A stretch of 64,000 bases of DNA from Mycolicibacterium duvalii (lineage in GTDB: Bacteria; Actinomycetota; Actinomycetes; Mycobacteriales; Mycobacteriaceae), in contig NZ_AP022563.1 in NCBI RefSeq assembly GCF_010726645.1, forward strand, positions 2,790,001-2,854,000, in the 5' to 3' direction. The notes under the pieces are model-generated. The model was given only the letters and a program-made list of their open reading frames with translations. It had not been told where the DNA came from and did no database searches. This document shows positions 34,544 to 43,279 of the stretch, one piece after another. Each line of letters begins with the position of its first letter. The first letter of the stretch is position 1. The position numbers and the translations under genes are program-made.

Positions 34544-36097
34544 ATGACTGCCACCGGATTCGATTCAGAGGTCGACGTCGTCGTCGCCGGGTCCGGAGGC
34601 GGGGTTGCGGGGGCCTACACCGCAGCCCGGGAGGGTCTTTCGGTGCTGTTGGTGGAAGCCACCGACAGGTTCGGTGGCACGACAGCCTATTCCGGCGGGG
34701 GCGGCATGTGGTTCCCCTGCAATCCAGTACTCCAGCGCGCGGGAACCGACGACACCATCGAGGCAGCGCTGACGTACTTCCACGCCGTCGTCGGCGACCG
34801 CACCCCCCGGGATCTGCAGGACGCCTACGTGCGCGGTGGCGCCGATCTGATCGCCTACCTCGAGCAGGATTCAGCCTTCGAGTTCACCGTCTTTCCCTGG
34901 CCCGATTACTACGGCTCGGCGCCCGGCGCGCGCAACGACGGGTACCGGCACACCGTCGCGCTACCGCTGCCCGACAGCGCACTGGGCGAGTACGCGGGGT
35001 TGGTGCGCGGGCCGCTCGACACCGAGCGGCTCGGTACCCCCGCCCCCGATCTGCTGGTCGGTGGGCGCGCCCTGGTCGGCAGGTTCCTCGCCGCGATGTC
35101 GCGGAATCCGCAGGTCGAGTGTTGGCGCAACGCTCCGCTGGTGGAACTGATCCTCGAGAACGCCCGTGTGGTGGGCGCGGTGATCGACCACGACGGCACT
35201 CCGGTCCGGGTCCGGGCGCGACGTGGGGTGCTGCTGGCCAGTGGCGGCTTCGAACAGAACGCCGACATGCGCGCGCACTACCGGGTCCCCGGCAGCGCCC
35301 GCGACACCATGGGCGGCCCGGGCAGCACCGGCGGTGCCCATCGCGCGGCCATCGCCGCCGGCGCCGACGTCGACCTGATGGATCAGGCCTGGTGGTCTCC
35401 TGGGATGACGCATCCCGACGGGCGCTCGGCGTTCGCACTGTGGTTCACCGGCGGCATCTTCGTCAACCAGGACGGCCGCCGCTTCGCCAATGAATCGGCC
35501 CCCTATGACCGGCTTGGCCGCGAGGCGATCCGCCAGATCGAGCAGGGCACAATGCGTTTGCCGTTCTGGATGGTCTACGACAGCCGCGCCGGAGACCTCC
35601 CGCCGGTCGGCGCGACCAACGTGTCGATGGTCGAACCGGCGCAGTATCGGCAGAATGGGCTGTGGCACACCGCCGACACCCTCGCCGGGCTCGCCGAAGC
35701 GATCGGCGTTCCGGCCGTCGAGTTGCAGGCGACCGTCGAGCGATTCAACACGCTGGCCGCGGCCGGTGTCGACGAGGACTTCAACCGCGGCGCCGAGGCC
35801 TATGACCGAACCTTCACCGACGGTGGATCACCGCTGGTGCCGATCGACACCCCGCCCTACCACGCGGCCGCGTTCGGCTTGTCGGATCTGGGGACCAAAG
35901 GCGGACTGCGCACCGACGCGCGCGCCCGGGTCCTGACCGCCGACGGCACACCGATCGCCGGCTTGTACGCGGCGGGCAACACGATGGCCGCCGTCTCGGG
36001 CACGACCTATCCCGGCGGGGGCAACCCGATCGGCGCATCGTTGCTGTTCAGCCACCTGGCAGCGCTGGACATGGCCACCCAGGACCGCTCCGAGTGA
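34544..36097 (+). CDS. 3-ketosteroid dehydrogenase-like flavoprotein
   Basis: A 517-residue FAD protein of the KstD/fumarate-reductase family with VVAGSGGGVAGAYTA near residue 14, EATDRFGGTTAYSGGGGMWFPCN, and a C-terminal LSDLGTKGGLRTDARARVL that matches the KstD glycine-rich catalytic loop (DLGTKGG). TYPGGGNPIGASLLFS ends the FAD fold. The ATG at 34544 has AGGAGG immediately upstream; an ATG at 34475 adds 23 residues of no family character. It is coupled to the following thioesterase gene (GTGA). It is the third KstD-type gene here; Delta4-(5alpha)-dehydrogenase is a plausible alternative to Delta1 activity. Confidence 0.82.
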   Translation: MTATGFDSEVDVVVAGSGGGVAGAYTAAREGLSVLLVEATDRFGGTTAYSGGGGMWFPCNPVLQRAGTDDTIEAALTYFHAVVGDRTPRDLQDAYVRGGADLIAYLEQDSAFEFTVFPWPDYYGSAPGARNDGYRHTVALPLPDSALGEYAGLVRGPLDTERLGTPAPDLLVGGRALVGRFLAAMSRNPQVECWRNAPLVELILENARVVGAVIDHDGTPVRVRARRGVLLASGGFEQNADMRAHYRVPGSARDTMGGPGSTGGAHRAAIAAGADVDLMDQAWWSPGMTHPDGRSAFALWFTGGIFVNQDGRRFANESAPYDRLGREAIRQIEQGTMRLPFWMVYDSRAGDLPPVGATNVSMVEPAQYRQNGLWHTADTLAGLAEAIGVPAVELQATVERFNTLAAAGVDEDFNRGAEAYDRTFTDGGSPLVPIDTPPYHAAAFGLSDLGTKGGLRTDARARVLTADGTPIAGLYAAGNTMAAVSGTTYPGGGNPIGASLLFSHLAALDMATQDRSE

Positions 36098-36708
36098 CCG
36101 CAGCACCCGACCCTGACGACGCCCGTCGCACCGAGGAGCTGTACGGACCGCTGACCGAGTCGCTGCGCCGGCTGGTCGACGTGACCATCCGCAGCGACGC
36201 CGACGAACCCGACGTCGTGCGGGCGCGCCAGCTTATCGAGGAGGCCGCCGAGTTGCTCGGCAGCCACGTGCACCCCGACCCGTACCCGGTGCGGCGCACC
36301 GTCGACGGGCGATTTCTGACCTGGGGCAACGTGGCGATCGGGCTGCGCAACGCGATCGCTCCGCCGCTGAAGGTCCGTCGGGTCGAGAACGGTCGGGTGA
36401 CAACGGATCTCGTGTTGGGTGCGGCCTACGAGGGTCCGGTCGGACACGTCCACGGCGGGGTCTGCGCGCTGATACTCGACCACATCCTCGGCGCGACCGC
36501 GCATCGCCCGGACGCGCCGGCCTTCACGGGCACCCTGACGGTCCGCTACGTGGCGCCCACCCGCCTGGGAGCCCTGCGCGCCGAGGCGTGGGTCGACCGC
36601 GAGGAGGGCATCAAGACGTTCGCGGCGGGCCGCATCACCGATGCGAACGGGACGGTGACCGTCGAAGCCGAAGGGATCTTCATCCGGCCCCGAGTCCGCG
36701 GCGGCTGA
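36094..36708 (+). CDS. PaaI-type hotdog-fold acyl-CoA thioesterase
   Basis: A 204-residue protein with a hotdog domain from about residue 90. GPVGHVHGGVCALILDHILG is the PaaI/4HBT active-site helix and loop, followed by the strands GTLTVRYVAPTRLGALRAEAWVDREEG and ITDANGTVTVEAEGIFI. The first 85 residues are helical and unique. The GTG start overlaps the KstD stop (GTGA). It probably releases CoA from a dead-end or steroid-derived acyl-CoA during catabolism. It is convergent with the Mce-associated genes, with 3 bp between the stops. Confidence 0.85.
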   Translation: MTAAPDPDDARRTEELYGPLTESLRRLVDVTIRSDADEPDVVRARQLIEEAAELLGSHVHPDPYPVRRTVDGRFLTWGNVAIGLRNAIAPPLKVRRVENGRVTTDLVLGAAYEGPVGHVHGGVCALILDHILGATAHRPDAPAFTGTLTVRYVAPTRLGALRAEAWVDREEGIKTFAAGRITDANGTVTVEAEGIFIRPRVRGG

Positions 36709-36711
36709 GCG

Positions 36712-37200
36712 TCACACCGGGTCGAACCCCGACACCAGCCATCTGTCGTCGACCCTGGTCAGGTTGACGATGACGCTGCTGGCCGTTAGCGCCGGTTCCG
36801 GCCGATCGGCGCTGGTCGTCTCCTGATGCAGGAACACCAGCACCGTGGCGTGGTCGGAGTGCACCTCCATCGCTGCGGCGTCGACCACGCGGGCGCTGCC
36901 CCGAACTCCGTGGTCTCGAGCGGCGGGCCCGACCACGTCGGCGGTGAACCTTCCGTAATACGTCGCGAAGTCGCCCGTCATCACCGACTTCGCGGCGGCG
37001 AGATCCTCCTCGATGGTGTCCGGGGCGTAGGACAGCAGCGTTGCGGTCGCGCTCGAGGCTGCCGCCACGGCCGACCGCTCCGCGGCAGGACCGCTCGCGC
37101 GGTCGACGCGGTACTGCGTCAGGTACACCGCGACCAGCACTGCCGCCGACGCGACCACCACTGCCGCGAGCGCCAGCGCGCGCCCCCGCACGGCGGTCAC
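36712..37200 (-). CDS. Mce-associated membrane protein
   Basis: A 162-residue protein with one N-terminal membrane anchor (residues 7-30, RALALAAVVVASAAVLVAVYL) and an exported domain with the Mce-associated pattern. That is a helix (AAERSAVAAASSATATLLSYAPDTIEEDLAAAKSVMTGDFATYYGRFTADVV) followed by strands ending in VDDRWLVSGFDPV. The GTG at 37200 overlaps the stop of the upstream paralogue by four bases. Mas proteins sit at the ends of mce operons and are needed for, or stabilise, the importer. Here the pair is detached from mceF by a gene on the other strand. Confidence 0.82.
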   Translation of the reverse strand: MTAVRGRALALAAVVVASAAVLVAVYLTQYRVDRASGPAAERSAVAAASSATATLLSYAPDTIEEDLAAAKSVMTGDFATYYGRFTADVVGPAARDHGVRGSARVVDAAAMEVHSDHATVLVFLHQETTSADRPEPALTASSVIVNLTRVDDRWLVSGFDPV

Positions 37201-37703
37201 GACAGGAACTCCACGCTCGACATCTTGATGCGGTCCCCGTCTCGGCGCAGGTCGACCGAAAGCCGCCAACTGCGCGGCGGTTCGGCCACGCCCTCGGCGT
37301 CGGTCACCGTCGACGTCGCGGCGACCAGAACGACCGCCGAGTCATCGTCGACGGACTTGACCGCAGCCGCATCCGCCGTCGCCTTCGTGGTCACCTTCGC
37401 GTCCTGACTGACCCTCACAAAATCGTCTGCAGCGCTAGCGAATTCGGCACGAAACGGGTCGACCGCGTTGTCCAGTATGCGCTGCACGCCGGACTCAGGG
37501 TCGTCGGCGTCGACCGACATCAGGGTGATCGCGACCTGTTTGGCCGCGGCGGCGAACTCGGCGCGGTTCTGCCGGTCGGCCTGCACCTGCTGATGAGACC
37601 ACGCGAGATAGCCACTCGCGGCCGCCATCGCCGCCGCGCTCAGCAGCGCGACGATCGTGACGATCAGCCGCCGACGTGGCCGGCGGCGGGCCTCAGTCGT
37701 CAC
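37197..37703 (-). CDS. Mce-associated membrane protein
   Basis: A 168-residue protein with a basic N-terminus (TTEARRRPRRR), one membrane helix at about 12-34, and a periplasmic domain of the Mce-associated type (AEFAAAAKQVAITLMSVDADDPESGVQRILDNAVDPFRAEF, then strands ending WRLSVDLRRDGDRIKMSSVEFL). The GTG at 37703 overlaps the preceding gene's stop (GTGA), which fits the pattern of this operon better than a GTG at 37721. Together with its neighbour it forms a pair of Mas proteins, as in other mce loci. Confidence 0.8.
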   Translation of the reverse strand: MTTEARRRPRRRLIVTIVALLSAAAMAAASGYLAWSHQQVQADRQNRAEFAAAAKQVAITLMSVDADDPESGVQRILDNAVDPFRAEFASAADDFVRVSQDAKVTTKATADAAAVKSVDDDSAVVLVAATSTVTDAEGVAEPPRSWRLSVDLRRDGDRIKMSSVEFLS

Positions 37704-38101
37704 CAATGCCTGATTGAGCACAGCGCACCTTTCGGTCCGTCGCCGGTGCCCACGATGACGCCGTCGACCGTCAATTGGCACCGGAAGCCCGGTTCGACCG
37801 GTTCCCGGCCGCTGGTCGCCGACACCATCGCCCACCGCTGCGGATCGGTGAGTGCGACGGTCCGCACCCACGGTCTGTCGGGGCCGATGTCGACGCGCGC
37901 CTTCGGGCTGTACAGGTACGGGTTGTGGCTGTAGTCGGCCCAGGTCGGCGGATCGACCTCGCGATAGTAGATGTCGGCAGTGACGGGATGGTCGGTGATG
38001 ACCGTGTAGGTGACCTGTCGCGGCCCGTCGGCGCGGGCGGGGGCGACGGGCGCGAGGACCGTCACGGCGCCGATCAGCACGACGAGGGCTCTACTCGTCA
38101 T
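37700..38101 (-). CDS. secreted protein with an MmpS-like C-terminal pattern
   Basis: A 133-residue exported protein: signal peptide 1-24 (ALVVLIGAVTVLAPVAPARA), then a beta-rich domain with VTYTVITDHPVTADIYYREVDPP, WVRTVALTDPQRWAMVSATSG and a closing FRCQLTVDGVIVGTGDGPKGALC. The two cysteines and the CxLTVDGVIV phrase resemble the exported domain of MmpS proteins, which are siderophore/lipid transport accessories. The signal lacks a lipobox. It lies between a CDGP protein gene and the Mce-associated genes on one strand, so a role at the cell envelope with Mce import is inferred. Confidence 0.75.
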   Translation of the reverse strand: MTSRALVVLIGAVTVLAPVAPARADGPRQVTYTVITDHPVTADIYYREVDPPTWADYSHNPYLYSPKARVDIGPDRPWVRTVALTDPQRWAMVSATSGREPVEPGFRCQLTVDGVIVGTGDGPKGALCSIRHW

Positions 38102-38489
38102 CGCCGCGGTCCCAGCGTGGGGCGCCGTTGTTGGATTGGCAACTCAGGAACAGTCCGTCCGGGGCCTGGGCGACCCAGTTCTCGTACCCGGCGCAGCTCG
38201 CACCGAACTCCTTGACCCCCGCCATCGACGGCGAACGGAAGTAGCGGGGCTCGTAGCGGCGCGGTGATCCGCAGAACACCAACCGCCCCCAGGAGGTGGT
38301 ACCGAACACGTGGTAGGCCGTGTCGGCGCACGGGGCGCCGAGGACGACGCCGCCCGTGATGTTCGGGGTGCAGCCGGGGCCGTCGCAGGACGCGGGCTGC
38401 GCGGAAGCGGGCACAGCGTGCATCAGCCCTGCCGCCAGCGACGCGGCCACGACGACGACTTCCCTTGCGCACGCCGCACAGCCTGACAT
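38091..38489 (-). CDS. secreted CDGP-domain protein
   Basis: A 132-residue exported protein; signal peptide to about residue 30 (EVVVVAASLAAGLMHAVPASA), then the opening CDGPGCTPNITGGVV that names the CDGP group of actinobacterial secreted proteins. Further cysteines (PCADTAYHVFG, VFCGSPRRY, ASCAGYENW, LSCQSNN) give a disulfide-rich body. The stop lies 11 nt inside the next gene. I use the ATG at 38489, since a longer reading at 38609 has no signal-like start. It is divergent from the secreted protein gene at 38608. Function unknown. Confidence 0.78.
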   Translation of the reverse strand: MSGCAACAREVVVVAASLAAGLMHAVPASAQPASCDGPGCTPNITGGVVLGAPCADTAYHVFGTTSWGRLVFCGSPRRYEPRYFRSPSMAGVKEFGASCAGYENWVAQAPDGLFLSCQSNNGAPRWDRGDDE

Positions 38490-38607
38490 CCGGAAACGCC
38501 TGTCGCACCCACGCAGTCCGCTCAGCGGACACTGCGCCGTGGCCCCGTCCCCGTCGGTGTTAACGTCCGCTGCCCAGACATGCCGCAGCTCGTTCGGAGG
38601 TACAGTC

Positions 38608-39120
38608 ATGAATCACGGCGCCGCGGTGATGAATGGTGTTGCAGCGATCGTGGTGTGCGGCACCGTGTGCGGTGTGCCGTCCGCCACGGCGGGCCCGGAC
38701 TGGGGCCTCAACGGCACCTACATCGCCATCTCCAACGGCGAGTGGGCCCGCAAGAACGAGGTCTTCTACGACCAGGCGAGTCTGCGCAGCACGTGGACCG
38801 TCCGCACCCAGTGCAGTTACCCGGGTGAGTGCACCGGCACCGTCGACAGCGAGTGGGGCTGGAGCGCACCGATCTACCAGCGCAGCGGTGTCTGGTACGT
38901 CAAGCACACCGTGGAGAACTGGATTCCCTGTCCGGACGGCACCTCGGCGCCGGGCCTGCAGGTGTTCCGGTTCAAGCCGATGACCCCGGAGGGCGGCACG
39001 GCCGACCCGACCTCGGACACGCTGGTCGGTGAGGACATCACCACCGGTGTCAGCGGCGCCTGCGGTGTGAGCAAGCCGGTCTACATCAACATGCCGTTCA
39101 AGTTGGTCAAGTCCGGCTGA
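38608..39120 (+). CDS. secreted protein of unknown function beside mceF
   Basis: A 170-residue exported protein with a signal peptide (VAAIVVCGTVCGVPSATA, cleavage near 28). Its beta-rich body holds GTYIAISNGEWARKNEVFYDQ, a WTVRTQCSYPGECTGTV disulfide pair, WYVKHTVENWIPCPDG and a final MPFKLVKSG. The ATG has CGGAGG 7 nt upstream. A smaller exported protein of related pattern is encoded at 49231, so the mce operon is bracketed by this pair. Unusually, this gene runs opposite to the operon between mceF and the Mce-associated genes, 3 bp from the mceF stop. A surface or lipid-binding role is a guess. Confidence 0.77.
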   Translation: MNHGAAVMNGVAAIVVCGTVCGVPSATAGPDWGLNGTYIAISNGEWARKNEVFYDQASLRSTWTVRTQCSYPGECTGTVDSEWGWSAPIYQRSGVWYVKHTVENWIPCPDGTSAPGLQVFRFKPMTPEGGTADPTSDTLVGEDITTGVSGACGVSKPVYINMPFKLVKSG

Positions 39121-39123
39121 GCC

Positions 39124-40641
39124 CTACCGGGGCAGCAGGTCCTCCCAAGTCTGCGGCGTCGCCGCTCCCAGGTCCGTTTGAGTGAACACCCCACCGTCGG
39201 GCGTCGCGTACTGCCCCGTCTCCGGGTTGTAGGTCGCGAAGGCCACCGGTGAATCACCCTCGGGCGCGGTCGAACTGCTGGGGGCGACGGGGGTGGCTCC
39301 TCCGCTTGGCAGCGCCGCGGGGCCGGGAGGGGCCGGCGGCGTGCCTTCGGTCGGGCCGAAGATCTGCTCACCGAAGTCGATGCGGTCGTCCGGTGGAACG
39401 CCCTGAGCCAGCAGTGCGGGATCGATCGGATACGGCCCCAGCACATGCTGGCGCATCGCCAGCGGCTCGAACGGCCGGTCACTCTCGCAGATCTCGACGG
39501 TGGGCGCCCGCTTACCCGGTTGCTCGATGCACGGGAAATTCCTGGTGCCGCGCACGCCGATCGGCGAGTCCTGCGGAAGCTTGCAGTACAACCCGTCGGG
39601 GGTGTCGACATCGGTCAGGTCGGCCGGCGAGCGCCACGACGACGGGGGCAGGAACCCCACGGAGCACGCGGGCGGATCCCCCAGGGTGAGGCTGAACTCC
39701 GACAGGGCCATGCCCGTCGGATTGTTCAGCGAGGAACCGTAGGACTGCGTCGCGGCCAGATACGGCGGCAACAGCACCAGCAGCTGCTCCAGCGACGGGT
39801 GGTAGGCCACCCCGACCTGCCCGACGCTGGTCAGGTTGGCCAGCAGCACAGGCAGAGTCGGTTTGATCTCGTTGAGCAGCCGGGATGTTTCGTCGGCGGC
39901 GCCCGGTGCGGTCTGCAGGATGGTCCGCACCTGTTCGTCGTCGGCGGCGACCTGACGGCTGATCCCGGCCACGCTGCGCGCCCAGGTGGTGATGGCGTCG
40001 GCTGTGGCGGCTTGGCCGTCGAGCAGCGGACGGCTGTCGTCGATCAGGGTGCGGGTCTGCGCTGCAGCGGCGTTGGCGTCGCCGGCCAGCCGGGCCGACG
40101 AGTCGAACAGTGACCCCAGCTCGTGGCCGGTTCCGTTGAGCGCGATGAAGGATTCGTCGAGCAGTCCGCGCAGAGAACCCTTCGGGATGCTCTCGACGAG
40201 CGCACTCATCTGTTCCAGCATCGGGCCGACGGCTTGCGGAATCGACGATTCATCGCCGGTGATCACCGCACCGTCGACCAGATAGGGCCCGCTGTCCGAC
40301 CGCGGTTCCAGATCGACGTACTGTTCGCCGACGGCGGACACGCTGCGCACGGTGGCCGTGAGGTCGGCCGGGATCTTCGGTGAGGTCTTCAGCGACATGG
40401 TCACGGTGGCACCGTCACGGGTCGGGCGGACCTCGGTGACCTTGCCGACCTCGACGCCGCGGTACGTCACGTTCGAAAACTCGTACAGGCCGCCGGTTCT
40501 GGGCAGATGCAAGGTCACCGCGATACGCCCGAAGCCGAGCAGTACCGGAGCCTGCAGATAGACCAGCACCATCGCCCCCACCCCGACCACCGACGCGATG
40601 GTGAAGACGATCAACTGGATCCGGACGAACCTGGTCAGCAT
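39124..40641 (-). CDS. mceF: MceF subunit of the lipid importer
   Basis: A 505-residue Mce-family protein, last of the six. An N-terminal anchor helix (residues 8-30) precedes an MCE domain at about 37-115 (VTLHLPRTGGLYEFSNVTYRGVEVGKVTEV, ISAVGEQYVDLEPR-like end). A long alpha-helical needle segment and a Pro/Ala/Gly-rich, disordered tail follow from about residue 425. The start shares a base with the mceE stop (TGATG). Six Mce proteins form a hexameric tube that carries lipids from the outer layer to the YrbE permease. It is convergent with the secreted protein gene, with 3 bp between the stops. Confidence 0.92.
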   Translation of the reverse strand: MLTRFVRIQLIVFTIASVVGVGAMVLVYLQAPVLLGFGRIAVTLHLPRTGGLYEFSNVTYRGVEVGKVTEVRPTRDGATVTMSLKTSPKIPADLTATVRSVSAVGEQYVDLEPRSDSGPYLVDGAVITGDESSIPQAVGPMLEQMSALVESIPKGSLRGLLDESFIALNGTGHELGSLFDSSARLAGDANAAAAQTRTLIDDSRPLLDGQAATADAITTWARSVAGISRQVAADDEQVRTILQTAPGAADETSRLLNEIKPTLPVLLANLTSVGQVGVAYHPSLEQLLVLLPPYLAATQSYGSSLNNPTGMALSEFSLTLGDPPACSVGFLPPSSWRSPADLTDVDTPDGLYCKLPQDSPIGVRGTRNFPCIEQPGKRAPTVEICESDRPFEPLAMRQHVLGPYPIDPALLAQGVPPDDRIDFGEQIFGPTEGTPPAPPGPAALPSGGATPVAPSSSTAPEGDSPVAFATYNPETGQYATPDGGVFTQTDLGAATPQTWEDLLPR

Positions 40642-41834
40642 CAGTTGCCGCCTTCTGCGGGTGCGGGCTCGGCCGGCGCTTCGACCAGCGGCGGCATGGT
40701 CGCCACCTGGTCGGGAACCGGTGTCACCGGAGCCATCAGCGGATCACGCGTGTAGGTGGAGTACCACGGATCGCCCGGGGCCGGCACCAGCGAGGCTCCC
40801 GGCTCTCCCCAGCGCGTGCCGAGGAAGATGCCGCTCTTGAGCCGCGAGATGGTGAAGTCGAACACGATGAACTGGTTCATGTAGTCGCCCCGGATTCCGC
40901 GGTCGATGAACTCCTGGGTGTAGGGGTAGGTCGGCAGGAAGGACAGCGCGGTTGCCAGATCCGGTCCGACGTCGGCCAGCGCGCGCACGGTCGGCTCGAG
41001 ATTGCGCAGGTTGGTCACGATGTCGCCCTGCGTCTCATCGATCAACTGCGTTGCGGTGTCACTGAATTCGCCGAGCCGCTGCATCGCGGTGACGATCTGC
41101 GGCCGCTGGCGGTCGAGCACGTCGAGAGCCTCCGGGATTCTGCGCAGCGCCGCGGTCAAGGTGTCGCGCTGCCCGGCGAACGTCTCGGACAGGCGGTGCA
41201 GCGCCCGGACCGTGGTGAGGATGTTCTCGCGCTGCCGGTCCAAAATGCCCACGACGTCGTTCATCCGGGTGATCAGGCTGCGAACCTGATCCTGCCGGCC
41301 GTCGAGGGCTGCGTTGAAGTTTTCGATGATGTCGCCGATCTGGGTCAACCCGCCACCGTTGACCACCACCGACAACGACGACAGCGTCTGCTCGGTGGAC
41401 GGGTAGGTCGACGTCTTCTGCAGCGGCACCAGCGCTCCGGGCTGCAACCGGCCCGTCGGCTCTTCGCCGACCGGCGGGTCCAGCGCCACGTGCATCGAAC
41501 CGAGCAGGCTGGTCTGTCCGACGGTCGCGACCGCGTTGGCCGGGACCACCACGTCGGGCTGCACCGACACGTCGACCTCGGCGTGCCAGTCGGTCACCGT
41601 CATCCGGCCGACCGCACCGACCACGACGTCGTTGACCATCACGGGCGAGTTCGATTCCAACGTGCCGACATTGGCCAGTCGTAGGTGATAGACGACGGCG
41701 TCCGACCCGGTGCCGACCGTGCCCGGCAGCGGCAGCGAGTTCAACCCGTCGAACGAGCATCCGGTCACCGTCACGGCTACGCAGCCGCCCACCGCCAGCC
41801 ACCGCTGCAGGGCGCGCGCGCACAATCGCGTCAT
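40641..41834 (-). CDS. mceE: MceE lipoprotein subunit (LprK-like)
   Basis: A 397-residue Mce lipoprotein: lipobox VTGC with Cys26 after a hydrophobic signal, which marks the E position of mycobacterial mce operons. The MCE domain follows at about 45-125 (YHLRLANVGTLESNSPVMVNDVVVGAVGRM), then a helical segment with RVDVVGILDRQRENI-type heptads and a Pro/Ala-rich tail. The ATG at 41834 overlaps the mceD stop (ATGA). A much longer reading frame upstream is a shadow of mceD. As the lipid-anchored member it is expected to tie the tube to the outer leaflet side. Confidence 0.92.
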   Translation of the reverse strand: MTRLCARALQRWLAVGGCVAVTVTGCSFDGLNSLPLPGTVGTGSDAVVYHLRLANVGTLESNSPVMVNDVVVGAVGRMTVTDWHAEVDVSVQPDVVVPANAVATVGQTSLLGSMHVALDPPVGEEPTGRLQPGALVPLQKTSTYPSTEQTLSSLSVVVNGGGLTQIGDIIENFNAALDGRQDQVRSLITRMNDVVGILDRQRENILTTVRALHRLSETFAGQRDTLTAALRRIPEALDVLDRQRPQIVTAMQRLGEFSDTATQLIDETQGDIVTNLRNLEPTVRALADVGPDLATALSFLPTYPYTQEFIDRGIRGDYMNQFIVFDFTISRLKSGIFLGTRWGEPGASLVPAPGDPWYSTYTRDPLMAPVTPVPDQVATMPPLVEAPAEPAPAEGGN

Positions 41835-43279
41835 CCCTGCGGTCCTTCCGGTGCGGAGGGTGCCGCCTCGGCCGGCAGCAACATGTCGCCGATGCTCGAC
41901 GGGGCGGGTTGAGCCGGCGGCACCCCGGGCGGGACCGGCGCCCCCGGGTACAGCGCCGGATGCGGGTTGGCCGGCAGACCGTGCGGTGCATAGGCGCCCG
42001 GCGGGTGCGGCGGATCGGACCAGCCCGGCGGGGGTGGCACGTCGCCGGCACCGGTGTATGCGGACACCGCCGGCGGAGTCTCGGCGGGCGCGGCCGGCGT
42101 CCCGCCACCCCCCGGCGCCAGGCCCGGCTCGGAGTAGATCACGTTCTGCGGCGCCGGTCCCATGTACGCGTTGAACGGCAACGGCAGGTAGTTGAAGTTC
42201 ATCAACCGCAGGGCGGGCCCGAGGTACTGCGCGCAGGCCTTGCCCGATTCCTCGGCGGTGGCGTTCTCGACAGCGGCGATTGCCGAGCAGATCGCGGTCA
42301 CCGGGTTGGCGAAGTTGTTCAGTGCGAAAGAACCTCGGGGCCCGCCGGTGTCGGGGTTGTAGATGTTGTAGCCGTTGACCAACGCGTTGGGTGCGGCGTG
42401 CAGGATGTTCTTGAGCACCATGGTGTCGTCGGCGAGCACCTGGGTGACGTTGGTCAGCCGCTGCACCTGCTCGACGGTCTGGTCGCGCGACCCGGCGACG
42501 AAGCGCTGCACCTCGCCGACCGCCTCGGACAGCGCGGTGAGCGCGGAGTCGAGGTCGCTGCGACTGCCGTCGATGACGCTGGTGACGTCGGCCAGCCGGT
42601 CCTGGAAAGCCACGATCTGGGTGTTGCTGTCGCGCAGCGCGGTGACGAACGTCTGCAGATGTTGCAGCACCGCGACGATGTCGCCGCTGCCCTCGCCGAG
42701 GATCCGTCCCACCCCGGAGAGCTGGGCGATGGTCTCGCGCAGCTTGTCCCCGTTGCCGGCCATCGCGTCGGCGGTGGTGTCGATGAAGCGCCCGAGGGAG
42801 GTTTCCGATACGCCGCTGCCGGGGCCCAGCTCGGTGGCCAGACGGGTGAGCTGTTCTTTGATCTGGTCCCACTCGACGGGTACCGCGGTGCGGTCCTGGC
42901 CGATCTCGTCGCCGTCGGCCATCGTCGGTCCGCTGGTTTCCGGGCTGGTCCCCCAGGCCGGCGTCAGCTGCACATAGCGCGCGGACACCAGGTTGGGCGC
43001 GACGATGATCGCTTCGGCGTCGGCGGGGATCGGCACGTCGCGGTCCACGGACAGCGTCATCCTGGTGCGCGTGCCCTGCGGTTCGATTGCGTCGATCGTG
43101 CCGACCCGAACTCCGGCGACGCGAACCTCGTCGCCGGCGTAGATCGCCGTGGCCGAGCGGAAGTAGGCCACGATCGTGATGGGGCTGAGGAACTTCTCAT
43201 AGACGACGACACCGATGCCGGCCACGGCGAGCACGGCCAGGCCGGTCGATAGCAGTGTGCGGGTGATGGTTCGGCTCAT
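41831..43279 (-). CDS. mceD: MceD subunit of the lipid importer
   Basis: A 482-residue Mce protein: anchor helix 8-30, MCE domain about 34-112 (ITIVAYFRSATAIYAGDEVRVAGVRVGTIDAI), a helical stretch rich in TSVIDGSRSDLDSAL-type repeats to about residue 300, and a conserved PxxLVNGYNIYNPDTGGPRG segment. A long Pro/Gly/Ala-rich tail follows from about 385 (PPPPGWSDPPHPPGAYAPHG). Start and stop overlap the neighbouring genes (ATGA). The proline-rich tail is usual for MceC/MceD. Part of the hexameric tube. Confidence 0.92.
   Translation of the reverse strand: MSRTITRTLLSTGLAVLAVAGIGVVVYEKFLSPITIVAYFRSATAIYAGDEVRVAGVRVGTIDAIEPQGTRTRMTLSVDRDVPIPADAEAIIVAPNLVSARYVQLTPAWGTSPETSGPTMADGDEIGQDRTAVPVEWDQIKEQLTRLATELGPGSGVSETSLGRFIDTTADAMAGNGDKLRETIAQLSGVGRILGEGSGDIVAVLQHLQTFVTALRDSNTQIVAFQDRLADVTSVIDGSRSDLDSALTALSEAVGEVQRFVAGSRDQTVEQVQRLTNVTQVLADDTMVLKNILHAAPNALVNGYNIYNPDTGGPRGSFALNNFANPVTAICSAIAAVENATAEESGKACAQYLGPALRLMNFNYLPLPFNAYMGPAPQNVIYSEPGLAPGGGGTPAAPAETPPAVSAYTGAGDVPPPPGWSDPPHPPGAYAPHGLPANPHPALYPGAPVPPGVPPAQPAPSSIGDMLLPAEAAPSAPEGPQG

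Noticed and set aside
40641..42872. 743-codon frame containing mceE
   Set aside because: The first 346 codons overlap mceD in another frame and are Arg-rich nonsense; the real start is the ATG at 41834 with the lipobox.
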